DNA of 64,000 bases from Dactylis glomerata. Its lineage: Eukaryota > Streptophyta > Magnoliopsida > Poales > Poaceae. The stretch covers positions 17,699,366 to 17,763,365 of the forward strand of contig QXEO01000553.1 in NCBI GenBank assembly GCA_007115705.1, given 5' to 3'. This document shows positions 22,798 through 33,169 of this stretch, in pieces (position 1 is the stretch's first letter; the number at the start of each line of letters is the position of its first letter). A model generated the notes under the pieces. It was not told the DNA's origin, made no database searches, and saw only the letters and a list, made by a program, of their open reading frames with translations. The position numbers and the translations under genes were made by a program.

Positions 22798-23848
22798 GGT
22801 TAGCGTAGAAGCAAGCACAAATATATATATACCTACGCACTACAGAATATGGTGGAAACACGCGTAATCCGTCAAGCGGTATACAAAGCTCTTACAAGTT
22901 CTTACCAAACAGGAGGAAGGTGATATGCAACTAGCAAAGAGCAGCGACTCCCAAAATTGCACAAAGCGATTACCAGGTGTCGATACAAAGCACGTGCAGA
23001 AATATGTGGAGCTGTAGGAAGGCTTATATGGTAGCAAAAACACAGCAAATATCAAAATAGCAATGCAATGTTGAAAGAATGCTCAACCACGGTACTGTGC
23101 TGGTCCTAGGCTATACCGTGCTAGAGACGCGAGCCGAGAACACTAAGAAAGTCACGGCGTGGCACAACAAGCAGAAAGAAACAGCTCCAAAGCAAGATAT
23201 AAGTGAAGACCTGCAGGAATTTTCGGGTCTGAAACTTCAGAGGGGAAAAACTCGGCCTTCCCGGCCTTTTTTGGGAGTTCTGAGTGTCGCACAACGACGT
23301 AGTTCGTATGCAAAAGTTATGGCCAGTTGAAGTTTGCTGTCGAAAACCATCAAAAACTGACGAAACTGTCCAATTCGGACTAAATTCGGACTGGACTAGT
23401 AGGCACGGGTCAACCCGACTTGGATGCGGATTTGACTTTTATTTTCCTCTTGACTGGCGACCGAAACCTAACTCACGGACTCTGAAAAAGGCACGGATGA
23501 AATTGGGAGGAATGAACAAAATCTTATGTGAAGGCGGTGGCGGAAGTATATGGCGTGGTGGTGGAAGGATATGGTGGAGCAGTGGTGCAAGCGTGCGGCG
23601 GCGGCGGGACTATGGTGATTCGAACTCGAAACTCTAAAGGAACAGACACTAAGACCAGCAACTCGACACGCGGATGCAGACACAAATTCAACGATGCAAA
23701 CTGAAAAGACAATGCAAAGGCTCGGATGGTTTATGGGACGAGATGATCTAAACCCTAACTGTATTTTTGGCTTTTTCTGGTTTATAGGTATGAACACAGA
23801 TGCAATCTAAACTACGAAAACAGTAAATCTCACCGAGCAACCTGAAAT
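22798..23848 (-). other. Gypsy #1 5' leader
   Basis: About 1.05 kb between PBS and gag without convincing coding sequence. The ORFs over this stretch overlap on both strands and match no retroviral domain. Confidence 0.6.
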
Positions 23849-23857
23849 CTGATACCA
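23849..23857 (-). other. Primer-binding site of gypsy #1
   Basis: The minus strand reads TGGTATCAG two bases after the LTR end CCTATCA; nine bases are complementary to initiator tRNA-Met. Confidence 0.7.
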
Positions 23858-23859
23858 CT

Positions 23860-24785
23860 TGATAGGGCAAAGGTGTCCGATCTTTCGATGAGATCTTGAT
23901 ATATCGATTTGGTGGGTGGAGTTCGTGCTTGACGATCCGACTACACGTGCGAAGCTTGTGCGCCAATGCAATCGCTAGGACAATCTCCGGGAGTTACTGA
24001 TCTTGCGGATGCACGATCAACCTGACCAGCGAGGGTCTTAATTCCTACCTGAAATCGAGAACAAGTAAGAACTAATACAGCAATCAAGATATTGCGGATG
24101 AAAGATGTATGCTTTATTCAAAAGGTGGGATTCCGAATAGGCGGTCTTCTTCTAGGCGATTGGCCTCAAAAGTCGAGCTCGTAGTTGCAGCAATGGCTAA
24201 CTTTAGTCTAATCAAAATCCGAGTTCTAATGACGGCTATGGGGAATATTTGAGGAGGAAAAGGTAGGGGTGCGACCAGCCATGGGTATGGTGGTCGAACG
24301 GAACCCTAACAGGCCTTTTCTCCTCAAATTCGGACTCCTAAAAGTGGCTGTCTTATTTGCTGCGAAAATTACATGGGCCTGGCCCAAAAAATAAAAGTGA
24401 CGCAGCACCATATCTATCTAAGGACGAATTTATGAAGTAGTTCTTTGTATATTTCGTCCAAGTCTTCATCCTTCATTACGGTGGCTTCAAAGTTCTGAAA
24501 TCTCCACTCGTGGCATCTTCTTCAATCCTCAAACGCTTGCTGCCATCTCCATGCATGATCATGCTCCAATGCTTGTCCCTCTCATCCATGCTAGGTCCAT
24601 CATTCCTAAGAGTAACAAACATATCTGATTTAGGCAGCATCATATTCTCATGTATGTGAGAAAGAGTTCCAAGAAACGAAAGTACCTGATAGTTAAGTTG
24701 CTTGGCACGAGCTTGAGTGATGGGTCCTTGTATGTGTTCCGCTGTAGGTGCAGCAGTTGTATCAATAGATGGGATGTCCTCATCA
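23860..24785 (-). repeat. 5' LTR of gypsy #1
   Basis: In element orientation this 926-bp LTR starts TGATGAGGACATCCC (24785) and ends CCCTATCA (23860). The inner end is defined by the PBS. The outer end is defined by the breakpoint against the related LTR of gypsy #2 (32292-40664), where similarity stops after CTCATCA on the plus strand. Positions 24476-24785 keep an open frame for the pol C-terminus. Confidence 0.8.
24476..24785 (-). CDS. LTR-embedded C-terminus of gypsy pol (gypsy #1)
   Basis: From the first bases of the LTR an open frame reads DEDIPSIDTTAAPT, GPITQARAKQLNYQVLSFLG, then KSDMFVTLRNDGPSMDERDK, and ends with TLKPP and a stop at 24476-24478. The same tail, diverged but open, occurs in the LTR of gypsy #2. 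In the 3' LTR of such elements this would be the natural end of the polyprotein. In this 5' LTR copy it is not joined to pol; the frame happens to stay open to 25009, into copia leader. Confidence 0.7.
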
Positions 24786-25928
24786 ATGCTTGTTGCGGGC
24801 GTTGATGTTTTCTGTTGCAAACCTCTTTGTTTTGTATTTCTTATGGCGCGGCATAGTGAGATCGAAGCGGTCCAGGCCAACTTTACGCGACCTCGCTTGC
24901 GAGAGCGGCTCCGCACTTGACGTGTGGTTTGTTCCACACATGCGGCTGGTGGATGCCAGTTTCTCTCACTATAGTAGTCATGAGATTTACAACGGATGTT
25001 AGCAACCATAATATCACCGTTGTGGCTTTCCGTAGGTAAGAATCGTTCTTAACTTGTAACTCCCATAAGCCACGTAAAACATGCAACAACAAAGTAGAGG
25101 CGTCTAACTTGTTTTTGCAGGGAGTGTTTTGTGATATGGTATGGCCACAAGATGTGATGTGATATATGTGATGTATGCAATGATCATGTTTTGTAATCTT
25201 TCACGACTTGCATGTCGATGAGTTCACAACCGGCAGGAGCCATGTGGTTGTCTTTATAATTGTGTATGACCTGCGTGTCAACTTCTTATACGCCATGTAA
25301 TAGCTTTACTTTATCGCTAAGTAGTTAGCAATAGTTGTAGTTGCTATTCGTGGTGGAGGCAATCATGGTGGAGTGATGGAGATCATGCCGGCACGCACAA
25401 GATGGAGATCATTGCGCAGAGATTGGCTATACCATGTCACATAAAATTATATGCATGTGATGTTTATCCTTTTATGTATCTTATTATGCTTAGATCGCGA
25501 AAGTTCAAGATAAAATTGTGTTCTCCCCATGTATGCACCGTTGCGAAAGTTCGTCGTTTTCAAGCACCTCGTGATGATCGGTTGCTATAAACTCTACGTT
25601 CACATACAACGGGTGCAAGCCAGTTTTGCACACGCGGAAATACTTGGGTTTGACTTGACGAGCCTAGCATGTACAGACATGGCCTCGGAACACACGAACC
25701 TAAAGGTTAAACATGAGTCATATGAATGATATGATCGACACTTAGTTGTCCACCATTGAAACCACATCTCTTCTCGTGAAGATCGGATTAGGTGTGGTGA
25801 ATTTGGATCGTGTTCACTAAACAACTTGAGGGATGTTGAATTTAGTGGGAGTTCATCTAGTAATTTGATTAAGTTGAACTAGTTATCATGAACATAGTCT
25901 AAATTGTACTTGCAATGTTGTAGATCAA
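24786..25928 (+). other. Copia 5' leader (right part)
   Basis: About 1.14 kb of noncoding sequence leading into gag. From memory of the family, the segments near 24850-24970 and 25010-25110 fit BARE1/Angela leaders; alignment would settle this. I see no gene here. Confidence 0.7.
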
Positions 25929-26653
25929 ATGGCTAAGTCCAACTTCAACTTCAACGTGTTTGCTGAGAAACAAAAGCTTAAGAACAATGGGTCTAACTTC
26001 ACCAACTGGTTCCGCAATCTGAGAATCATTCTTGCTGGCGGACAAAAAGCCTATGTACTTGAGGAAGCGTTAGGTGACACCCCTGCTGCAACAGCGAAAA
26101 CTGAAGAACTTGCTGACTTCAATGCTGACTTCAAAATCGTTTTGAGAAGTACCGTGGGCCTTATGAGATTCTTGAGGAACTGAAAACCATGTTTCAGACT
26201 CAAGCTCATTCTGAGAGATATGAGATCTCTGAGAAGTTCTTTAACTGCAAGATGGAGGAAGGGAGTTCCGTTAGTGAGCACGCCATTAAGATGTCGGGCT
26301 ACACTCAATGCCTTGAGCAACTGGACTGCAAGATTCCAGAAGAGCTCAAGATTGACAGAGTTCTGCAATCACTCCCTCCTAGCTACAAAGGTTTTGTAGT
26401 TACTCACAATCAAATTGGTTCCACTGATACGATCACTGAGCTCTTCGCAAAGCTTAAAGCTGCGGAGGTGGATATCAAGAAAGACAATCATGTGTTGATG
26501 GTCAACAAGACCACTAGCTTTAAGAAAGCTAAGGGTGCAAAGGGATCCTTCAAGAAAGGTAGCGGCAAGCGCGTTGCCCCTGCTGAGAAGAAGCTCAAGT
26601 CTGGACCTAAGCCGGACACTGTGTGCTTCTATTGCAAGGACAAGGGTCACTAG
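25929..26653 (+). pseudogene. Copia gag (frameshifted, stop in zinc knuckle)
   Basis: It starts at ATG 25929 (MAKSNFNFNVFAEKQKLKNN) with the gag motif NGSNFTNWFRNLRIIL. A deletion with frameshift near 26130-26150 drops part of the capsid; the frame resumes as FEKY...PYEILEELKTMFQTQA (start of next open piece at 26189). The nucleocapsid region is Lys-rich and ends in CFYCKDKGH followed by TAG (26651-26653), where Trp is expected. A one-base insertion follows, so the last Cys of the knuckle (KRNC) is in another frame. Confidence 0.88.
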
Positions 26654-27509
26654 AAAGCGCAACTGTCTGAAGTACTTAGCGGACAAGAAGGCTGGCACCA
26701 TTAAAGGTATATTTGATATACATGTTATTGATGTTTACCTTACTAGCATTCGTTGTAGTGCCTGGGTATATGATACTGGTTCAGTTGCTAATATTTCTAA
26801 CTCGAAACAGGAGCTACGGAATAGACGGCGGCTAGCAAGGGATGAGGTGACGATGCGCGTTGGCAATGGATCAAAAGTTGATGTGATGGCCGTCGGCACG
26901 CTCTCCTTAGTTTTACCTTCGGGATTAGTTTTAAACCTTAATAAATGTTATTATGTGCCTGCGTTGAGCATGAACATTATATCTGGATCGTGTTTATTGC
27001 AAGACGGTTATTCATTTAAATCTGAGAATAATGGTTGTTTTATTTATATGAATAACATCTTTTATGGTCATGCACCTGTTGTGAATGGTTTATTTCTTCT
27101 GAATCTCGAAAGCAATGAAACGCACATCCATAACATTGAGGCTAAAAGATGCAAAGTAGATAGTGATAATCCAACTTATTTGTGGCACTGCCGTCTAGGT
27201 CATATTGGTGTAAAACGCATGAAGAAACTCCATTCTGATGGACTTTTGGAGTCTCTTGATTTTGAATCATTTGACACGTGCGAACCGTGCCTCATGGGCA
27301 AGATGATCAAAACCCCGGTCTCCGGAATAATGGAGCGAGCAACGGACTTATTGGAAATCATACATACCGATGTGTGCGGACCAATGAGTGTTTCGACGCG
27401 CGGTGGATATCGCTATTTTCTCACTTTTACTGATGACTTAAGTAGATATGGGTATATCTATTTAATGAAACATAAATCTGAAACGTTTGAAAAGTTCAAA
27501 GAATTTTAG
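26654..27509 (+). pseudogene. Copia protease and integrase N-terminal half
   Basis: The frame carries the retropepsin motif WVYDTGSVANIS, then the integrase zinc-binding region (WHCRLGHIGVKRM...CEPCLMGKM) and the first catalytic Asp (IIHTDVCGP). It stops at TAG 27507-27509 (context FKEF-stop-NEVENH); relatives have Gln (CAG) here, so it is a C-to-T nonsense change. The open frame begins upstream at 26535 in a different frame from gag. Confidence 0.9.
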
Positions 27510-29858
27510 AACGAAGTGGAAAACCATCGTAACAGGAAAATTAAATTTCTGCGATCCGATTGTGGAGGTGAGTATTTGAGTTATGATTTTCTCACGCATC
27601 TTAAAGCAAGCGGAATCGTTTCGCAACTCACGCCACCCAGAACACCACAGCGCAATGGTGTGTCTGAACGCCGGAATCGAACTCTATTAGATATGGTGCG
27701 ATCGATGATGTCTCTTACAGATTTGCCGTTATCATTTTGGGGTTATGCATTAGAAACCGCTGCATTCACTTTAAATAGGGCACCATCTAAATCCGTTGAG
27801 ACGACACCGTATGAACTATGGTTTGGTGCTAAACCTAAGTTGTCGTTTCTTAGAGTTTGGGGATGCAAAGCTTACGTCAAGAAGTTGATGCCGGACAAGC
27901 TCGAACCCAAAGCGGAGAAATGTGTCTTCATAGGATACCCTAAGGAAACGATTGGGTATACCTTCTACCACAGATCCGAAGGCAAAGTGTTTGTTGCAAA
28001 GAACGGATCCTTTCTTGAGAAGGAGTTTCTCTCGAAAGAAGTGAGTGGGAGGAAGGTAGAGCTAGACGAGGTTATTGAACCTTCTCTCGAGTTGGAGAGT
28101 AGCGCAGCACCTGAAGTTGTTCCGGTGCCGTCTGCACCAACAAGAGAGGAAGCTAATGATGAGGATCATGAAACTTCAAACAATGCTACTACTGAACTTC
28201 GCAGGTCAACAAGGTCACGTGCCACTCCTGAATGGTATAGCAACCCTGTCTTAACCATCTTGTTGTTAGACAACAGTGAACCTGCGAACTATGAGGAAGC
28301 AATGATGAGCCCAGACTCTGAGAAATGGCTAGAGGCTATGAAATCCGAATTGAGATCCATGAGCGAAAACCAAGTATGGACTTTGGTGGACCCTCCTAGC
28401 GACCATAAGGCCGTTGAGTGCAAATGGATTTTCAAGAAGAAAACGAACGCAGATGGTAATGTTACTGTCTATAAAGCTCGGCTTGTCGCAAAAGGTTTTC
28501 GGCAAGTTCAAGGTGTTGACTACGATGAGACTTTCTCTCCCGTAGCGATGTTTAAGTCCATTCGGATTTTATTAGCAATTGCTGCATTTCATGATTATGA
28601 AATATGGCAGATCGATGTCAAGACTGCGTTCCTCAATGGCAACATTGATGAAGAGTTGTATATGATGCAGCCTGAAGGTTTTGTCGATCCTAAGGATGCT
28701 AATAAGGTGTGCAAACTTCAGCGTTCCATTTATGGACTGAAGCAAGCATCTCGGAGTTGGAACCTTCATTTTGATCAAGTGATCAAGAGTTTTGGATTTG
28801 TTCCAAATTGCTACGAAGCTTGTATCTACAAGAAAGTGAGTGGGAGCTTGGTGACATTTTTAGTACTATATGTGGATGACATATTGATCATTGGAAATGA
28901 CATCGGTATGCTTAACAATGTGAAGAGTTATTTGAATAAATGTTTTTCAATGAAAGACCTAGGAGAAGCTGCTTATATATTAGGCATCAAAATCTATAGA
29001 GATAGAGAAAGACGCCTAATAGGTTTAAGCCAAAGTACATATCTAGACAAAGTTCTGAAAAGGTTCAGAATGGATAAAGCAAAGAAAGGTTCATTGCCCA
29101 TGTTGTCAGGTAAGATATTGAGCAAGGCTCAGTGTCCAGCTACAATAAAAGATAGAGATACTATGAGCAAAGTGCCATATGCCTCGGCCATAGGTTCTAT
29201 CATGTATGCCATGCTATGTACTAGACCGGATGTGTCCAATGCTCTTAGTTTGACGAGCAGATACCAAAGTGATCCAGGAGTGGAACACTGGACAGCCGTA
29301 AAGAACATCCTAAAGTATTTAAATAGGACTAAAGAAATGTTCTTGGTCTATGGAGGTGATGAGGAGCTCGTCGTAAAAGGTTACAACGACGCTAGCTTCG
29401 ACACCGACCCGGATGATTCTAAATCTCAGACAGGATACGTTTATATTTTGAATGGTGGAGCTGTGAGCTGGAGAAGCTGCAAGCAAAGGGTGATCGCGGG
29501 ATCTACAACAGAAGCGGAATACATGGCTGCTTCGGAAGCATCAAGTGAAGGAGTTTGGATCAGGAACTTCATCACTGAGCTTGGTGTGGTTCCAAATGCC
29601 TTGGACCCACTGGAGATATTGTGCGACAACACTGGCGCCATAGCACTGGCTAAGGAACCAAGATATCATCCAAAAACCAAGCACATCAACCGTCGTTTCC
29701 ATATAATTCAAGATTATATATCAGATGGAGATCTGAAGATAAGCAAAGTACATACGGATCTGAATGACGCAGATCCGTTGACTAAACCTCTTCCACGAGC
29801 AAAACATGATCAGCACCTTAATGCCATGGGTGTTAGATTGTTGCCAGATGTAAACTAG
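27510..29858 (+). CDS. Copia integrase C-half, reverse transcriptase and RNase H (780 codons open from Met 27516)
   Basis: Integrase core residues appear in LRSDCGGEYLS (Asp) and GVSERRNRTL (Glu), followed by the copia GKAP-like block FGAKPKLSFLRVWG. RT has the entry VECKWIFKKK, KARLVAKGF, the palm WQIDVKTAFLNG and catalytic YVDDIL. RNase H has YNDASFDTD, STTEAEYMAASEA and CDNTGAIALAKEP with KHINRRFH. The frame ends LLPDVN at 29858. It is in frame with the upstream protease-integrase piece across the TAG at 27507-27509. The open length suggests a fairly recent insertion. Confidence 0.95.
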   Translation, partial: NEVENHRNRKIKFLRSDCGGEYLSYDFLTHLKASGIVSQLTPPRTPQRNGVSERRNRTLLDMVRSMMSLTDLPLSFWGYALETAAFTLNRAPSKSVETTPYELWFGAKPKLSFLRVWGCKAYVKKLMPDKLEPKAEKCVFIGYPKETIGYTFYHRSEGKVFVAKNGSFLEKEFLSKEVSGRKVELDEVIEPSLELESSAAPEVVPVPSAPTREEANDEDHETSNNATTELRRSTRSRATPEWYSNPVLTILLLDNSEPANYEEAMMSPDSEKWLEAMKSELRSMSENQVWTLVDPPSDHKAVECKWIFKKKTNADGNVTVYKARLVAKGFRQVQGVDYDETFSPVAMFKSIRILLAIAAFHDYEIWQIDVKTAFLNGNIDEELYMMQPEGFVDPKDANKVCKLQRSIYGLKQASRSWNLHFDQVIKSFGFVPNCYEACIYKKVSGSLVTFLVLYVDDILIIGNDIGMLNNVKSYLNKCFSMKDLGEAAYILGIKIYRDRERRLIGLSQSTYLDKVLKRFRMDKAKKGSLPMLSGKILSKAQCPATIKDRDTMSKVPYASAIGSIMYAMLCTRPDVSNALSLTSRYQSDPGVEHWTAVKNILKYLNRTKEMFLVYGGDEELVVKGYNDASFDTDPDDSKSQTGYVYILNGGAVSWRSCKQRVIAGSTTEAEYMAASEASSEGVWIRNFITELGVVPNALDPLEILCDNTGAIALAKEPRYHPKTKHINRRFHIIQDYISDGDLKISKVHTDLNDADPLTKPLPRAKHDQHLNAMGVRLLPDVN

Positions 29859-29875
29859 ATTATTGAGTCTAGTGC

Positions 29876-29886
29876 AAGTGGGAGAC
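29876..29886 (+). other. Copia polypurine tract
   Basis: AAGTGGGAGAC lies immediately before the 3' LTR start TGTTGGAATT, 17 bp after the pol stop codon. Confidence 0.75.
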
Positions 29887-31619
29887 TGTTGGAATTATGC
29901 CCTAGAGGCAATAATAAAGATGTTATTATTATAATTCTTGTTCATGATAATGTTTATATTCCATGCTAGAATTGTATTAAGCGGAAACTTTAATACTTGT
30001 GTGGTTTATGAACAACACCGTGTCCCTAGTACGCCTCTATGGACTAGCTCATGGATTAATGATGGTTAAGGTTTCCTAACCATAGACATGAGTTGTCAAT
30101 TAATAATGAGATCATGTCATTAGGAGAATGATGTGATGGACAAACCCAAATAAAGCAGAGCAATTAGATCGTGTCATCATGCTCATCTTTGCGAAGCTTT
30201 TTCCTATGTCAAGTATTGTATTCCTTAGACCATGAGATAATACAACTCCCTGGTATCGGAAGAAAGCTTTGAGGTCATCAAACGTCATCCTATGTGAGGG
30301 TGATCATAAAGGTGTCTCTCAGGTGATCGGAAAGTACTTGTTGGGTTGTATGTATCGAGATGGAATTTGTCCCTCCCGAGTCGGAGAGATATACTTTAGG
30401 CCCACTCGGTAATCGATATCAACACCGCTTGCAAGCATGTGGTTAAGGAGTTAATCACAAAGTGATATCGGATTACGGAACGAGTAAAGTACTTGCTGTG
30501 AACGAGATTGAACTAGGTATGGCGATACCGACGATCGAATCTCGGGCAAGTAAAATATCGCGTGACGAAGGGAATACATATACGGGATTAATTGAATCCT
30601 GGCATCGTGGTTCATCCGATATGATCATCGATGAATATGTGGGAGTCAATATGGGTTTCCAGATCCCGCTGTTGATTATTGATAGAAGATCATGTCTGCA
30701 TATTCTCGAACCCGTAGGGTCACACACTTAACATGCATCGACGCTAGGATAGAATGGATAATTGGTTTGTGAGTTTTTGGTTGGAGTCTCGGATGAGATC
30801 CAGGACATCACGAGAGGTTCCGGAATGGTCCGGAGAATAAGATTCATATAAAGGAAAGCAGTTTTTGGATTCCGGAATCGTTTCAGAGTTTATCGGTATT
30901 GTACCGGAAGGTTCTAGAAGGTTCCGGAGTGGGACCAACGTGGGCCCACTTGTCAGAGGCCTATGTGGGCCTAAGGGGAAGTGTCCTGGCCACTTTGGGC
31001 CAGGCGCACAAGGCGCCTAAGGCCCAGCCGGCCAGCCCTTAGGGGAAACCCTAAGGGAACCTTCCAGAAGAGGGGGGGAAGACTTGCCCCCCACTCTTCC
31101 CCCTTGGGCCGCCGCCCTAGGGCTTGGAGGAGGGGTCAAGGGGGCCGGCCAGCCCCCTATATAAGTAGGGCAGGGGCGCAGCCTCCTCCTCCACTCCAAC
31201 CCTAGCCGCCGGCCAACTGCTGCCCCTCCACCTCTCTCTCTCTCTCGCGACTGTGCGTAGGCGAAGCCCTGCCGCAGAAACTCTCCACCATAAGCACCAC
31301 GCCGTCGTGCTGCAGATCCAATCTATCTCTCCACCATACTTGCTGAACCAAGGAAGGAGGAGACGTCGCTGCACCATACGTGTGCATCTCTCGGAGGCGC
31401 CGCCACTTGCGGCGTAGGATCGGATCGGATCGCGGGGAGGAGACGGCTAGTACGACTACATCATCCACGTTCTGTTGAACGTTTCCGCTGTGCGATTTCT
31501 TCAAGGGTATGTAGATCTCATCTACCTCTCTCGTTGATTACATCTCCTAAATTAGATCTTGGCTTTCTTGTTCGCATCCGTAGGAAATTTTTTGATGTAC
31601 TATGCTGCGAAACCCATCA
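29887..31619 (+). repeat. 3' LTR of the copia element
   Basis: A 1733-bp LTR from TGTTGGAATTATGCCC to CGAAACCCATCA. The length fits the 1.7-1.8 kb LTRs of BARE1/Angela. The interior contains family-typical blocks, such as CGACGATCGAATCTCGGGCA near 30528 and a GC-rich pre-TATA section. Confidence 0.9.
31158..31166 (+). promoter_or_regulatory. Candidate TATA box of the copia LTR
   Basis: CTATATAAG, followed about 30 bp later by a C-rich pyrimidine stretch suitable for transcription start. The position within the LTR matches known BARE-type promoters. Confidence 0.65.
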
Positions 31620-32280
31620 ACTGAAGCAAAGCATAGTTGGTAAACTCACGCTCTGGATCAGACAGAAAAGCTTTGATGTCTGCCTAGGAGCGAACCAAGT
31701 TCAGGGTCGGGCGAGCGAACCACAGAGGATCGAGGAGAGCCAATGGGCCGGCCCACTTGACAGTAGAGAGCATCTCTGGTCGAGCGTGCGGGCGAGTCCG
31801 CTCCTGCGATGCGGTCGATCGGGGATCACGCCAGGGGGTAGACAACCTTCGTGCTCAGGCGTGCATGGGGCGATCGGGTATGTTTTTTTTTTCACTCAGA
31901 TCGGTCGGATCTAGAGTCCAACACACGTACATCTTGTTTTTTTTAGGCACTCGAGCGGATCTGGGATCCTGACCTAAATCGATCGGCAGCTCTTGGGATC
32001 GATTGGCCCTGAATTGTAGATGGCCGGATTAACTCGATCCGATTTGACTGAATAGAATCGATCGATTCCTATATCCTTTTTTTCTTGCACTGAGATCCGA
32101 CAGGCCACGAGATCAATCTTGAAAGGAACAAATGGATCTGGGCAGCAAACCGATCTGGACGAATTCAACACCGACGAAACTTCAAGGAACAACCAAAATG
32201 GATCTGAAAACTGCTCAAAGAAGAACAAACCGCAGAGCAAACAATTAACAGAAGATACTCTCCATGATCAACCCAATAAT
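31620..32280 (-). other. Gypsy #2 leader segment
   Basis: Noncoding stretch between the copia 3' LTR and the gypsy #2 PBS. I see no domain in either direction. It is unlike the leader of gypsy #1 except close to the PBS. Confidence 0.5.
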
Positions 32281-32289
32281 CTGATACCA
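32281..32289 (-). other. Primer-binding site of gypsy #2
   Basis: The minus strand reads TGGTATCAG two bases after the LTR end CTTATCA, as in gypsy #1. Confidence 0.7.
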
Positions 32290-32866
32290 CATGATAAGGA
32301 TCACGCCAATGATCCAATGAGTTTTGTATCGATCTTTCACAGCGAGTCAAACCAGATAGATAAATCTTCCAATAACACGATGAAGGTCACGTGAAGAAGA
32401 GGAACAAACCCAGTAAGCAACATTATGAAGATCACCACGCCTCAAACCACACTTTGATAATCCTTCATGATGCAAAAACCCTCGCAACAATCTTTCTTGG
32501 ATAACATGGCAGCACCGTTTCCCTAGAGGGATGATACACACACCACGCGATAGTTTTAGACTAACAACTGAACTCATTAAACCCTAGGATGCCTGGCTCC
32601 TTTATAGGAGGATGGGGTGTCCCACTAATGGGCCATGACCTGGTTTGGTTGGATAGGCCCAAACCGAACACACACACATAAAGCTTACTAAAATAGTACG
32701 ACACAAATAAACAGCACACGACACAACTAATGACACGCATAGCTTGGTGGAGTCCTGAAATTAGGCTTCACCTCCTCCTTCGTGCCCATATCACAACACC
32801 ATATCAAGCTATGGATGAATTTATGAAGTATATTCTTGTATATTTCGTCCAAGTCTTCATTCATCA

Positions 32867-33169
32867 TTATGGTGGCTTCAAAATACTGAAATCTTGACTC
32901 ATGGCGTCCTCTTCAATCCTCACATGCTTGTTGCCATCTCCATTCATGGTCATGCACCAATGCTTGTCCCTCTCATCCATGCTAGGTCCATCATTCCTAA
33001 GAGTAACAAACACATCTGATTTAGGAATCATCATATTCTCATGTATGTGAGTAAGAGTTCCAAGAAACAAAAGTTCTTGATAGTTAAGTTGTTTAGCACG
33101 AGCTCGAGTGATAGGTCCTTGTATTTGCGTCACTGTAGGTGCAACGGGTGTATCAATAGATGGGATGTC
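32867..33169 (-). CDS. LTR-embedded C-terminus of gypsy pol (gypsy #2)
   Basis: Open frame with QIQGPITRARAKQLNYQE, KSDVFVTLRNDGPSMDERDK and a terminal SILKPP, homologous to 24476-24785. It remains open despite many substitutions, which suggests that the LTR coding segment was under selection in active ancestors. Y1 cuts its first codons. Confidence 0.65.
   Translation of the reverse strand, partial: DIPSIDTPVAPTVTQIQGPITRARAKQLNYQELLFLGTLTHIHENMMIPKSDVFVTLRNDGPSMDERDKHWCMTMNGDGNKHVRIEEDAMSQDFSILKPP

Larger units (their letters stand above)
16657..24785 (-). mobile_element. CRM-like chromovirus gypsy element #1 (gag-pol, leader, PBS, 5' LTR)
   Basis: Reading leftward: LTR 23860-24785, PBS, leader, gag (split by a solo LTR), protease, RT, RNase H, integrase. 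The integrase is cut at 16657 by the large-LTR array. The pol sequence (LDDMLDELSG, YFDDIL) and a pol-like tail inside the LTR resemble the CRM clade of chromoviruses. Its 3' LTR should be left of the window. The right flank 24786-24790 (ATGCT) is the predicted TSD, and 24786 onward reads as copia leader, so this element probably inserted there. Two nonsense mutations and one frameshift make it inactive. Confidence 0.85.
24786..31619 (+). mobile_element. BARE1/Angela/WIS-like copia element (leader, gag-pol, 3' LTR)
   Basis: Leader 24786-25928, gag, protease-integrase, RT-RNase H, polypurine tract and 3' LTR 29887-31619. The domain order protease-integrase-RT-RNaseH is diagnostic of copia. The LTR start (TGTTGGAATTATGCCC) and the long leader are typical of the Triticeae BARE1/Angela group. 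The 5' LTR and the start of the leader are missing because gypsy #1 interrupts at 24785/24786; they should be left of the window. The 5 bases ACTGA (31620-31624) are the predicted TSD. Stops and frameshifts in gag and integrase make it non-functional. Confidence 0.9.

Noticed and set aside
24786..24990. Interpretation of the copia as 5'-truncated
   Set aside because: The leader appears to continue right up to the gypsy #1 LTR, so interruption by insertion explains it better than truncation.
24476..25009. Single 177-codon gene spanning the gypsy LTR and its right flank
   Set aside because: The left 310 bp are LTR-encoded pol tail, while the right 225 bp fit copia leader; the open frame across the junction is accidental.
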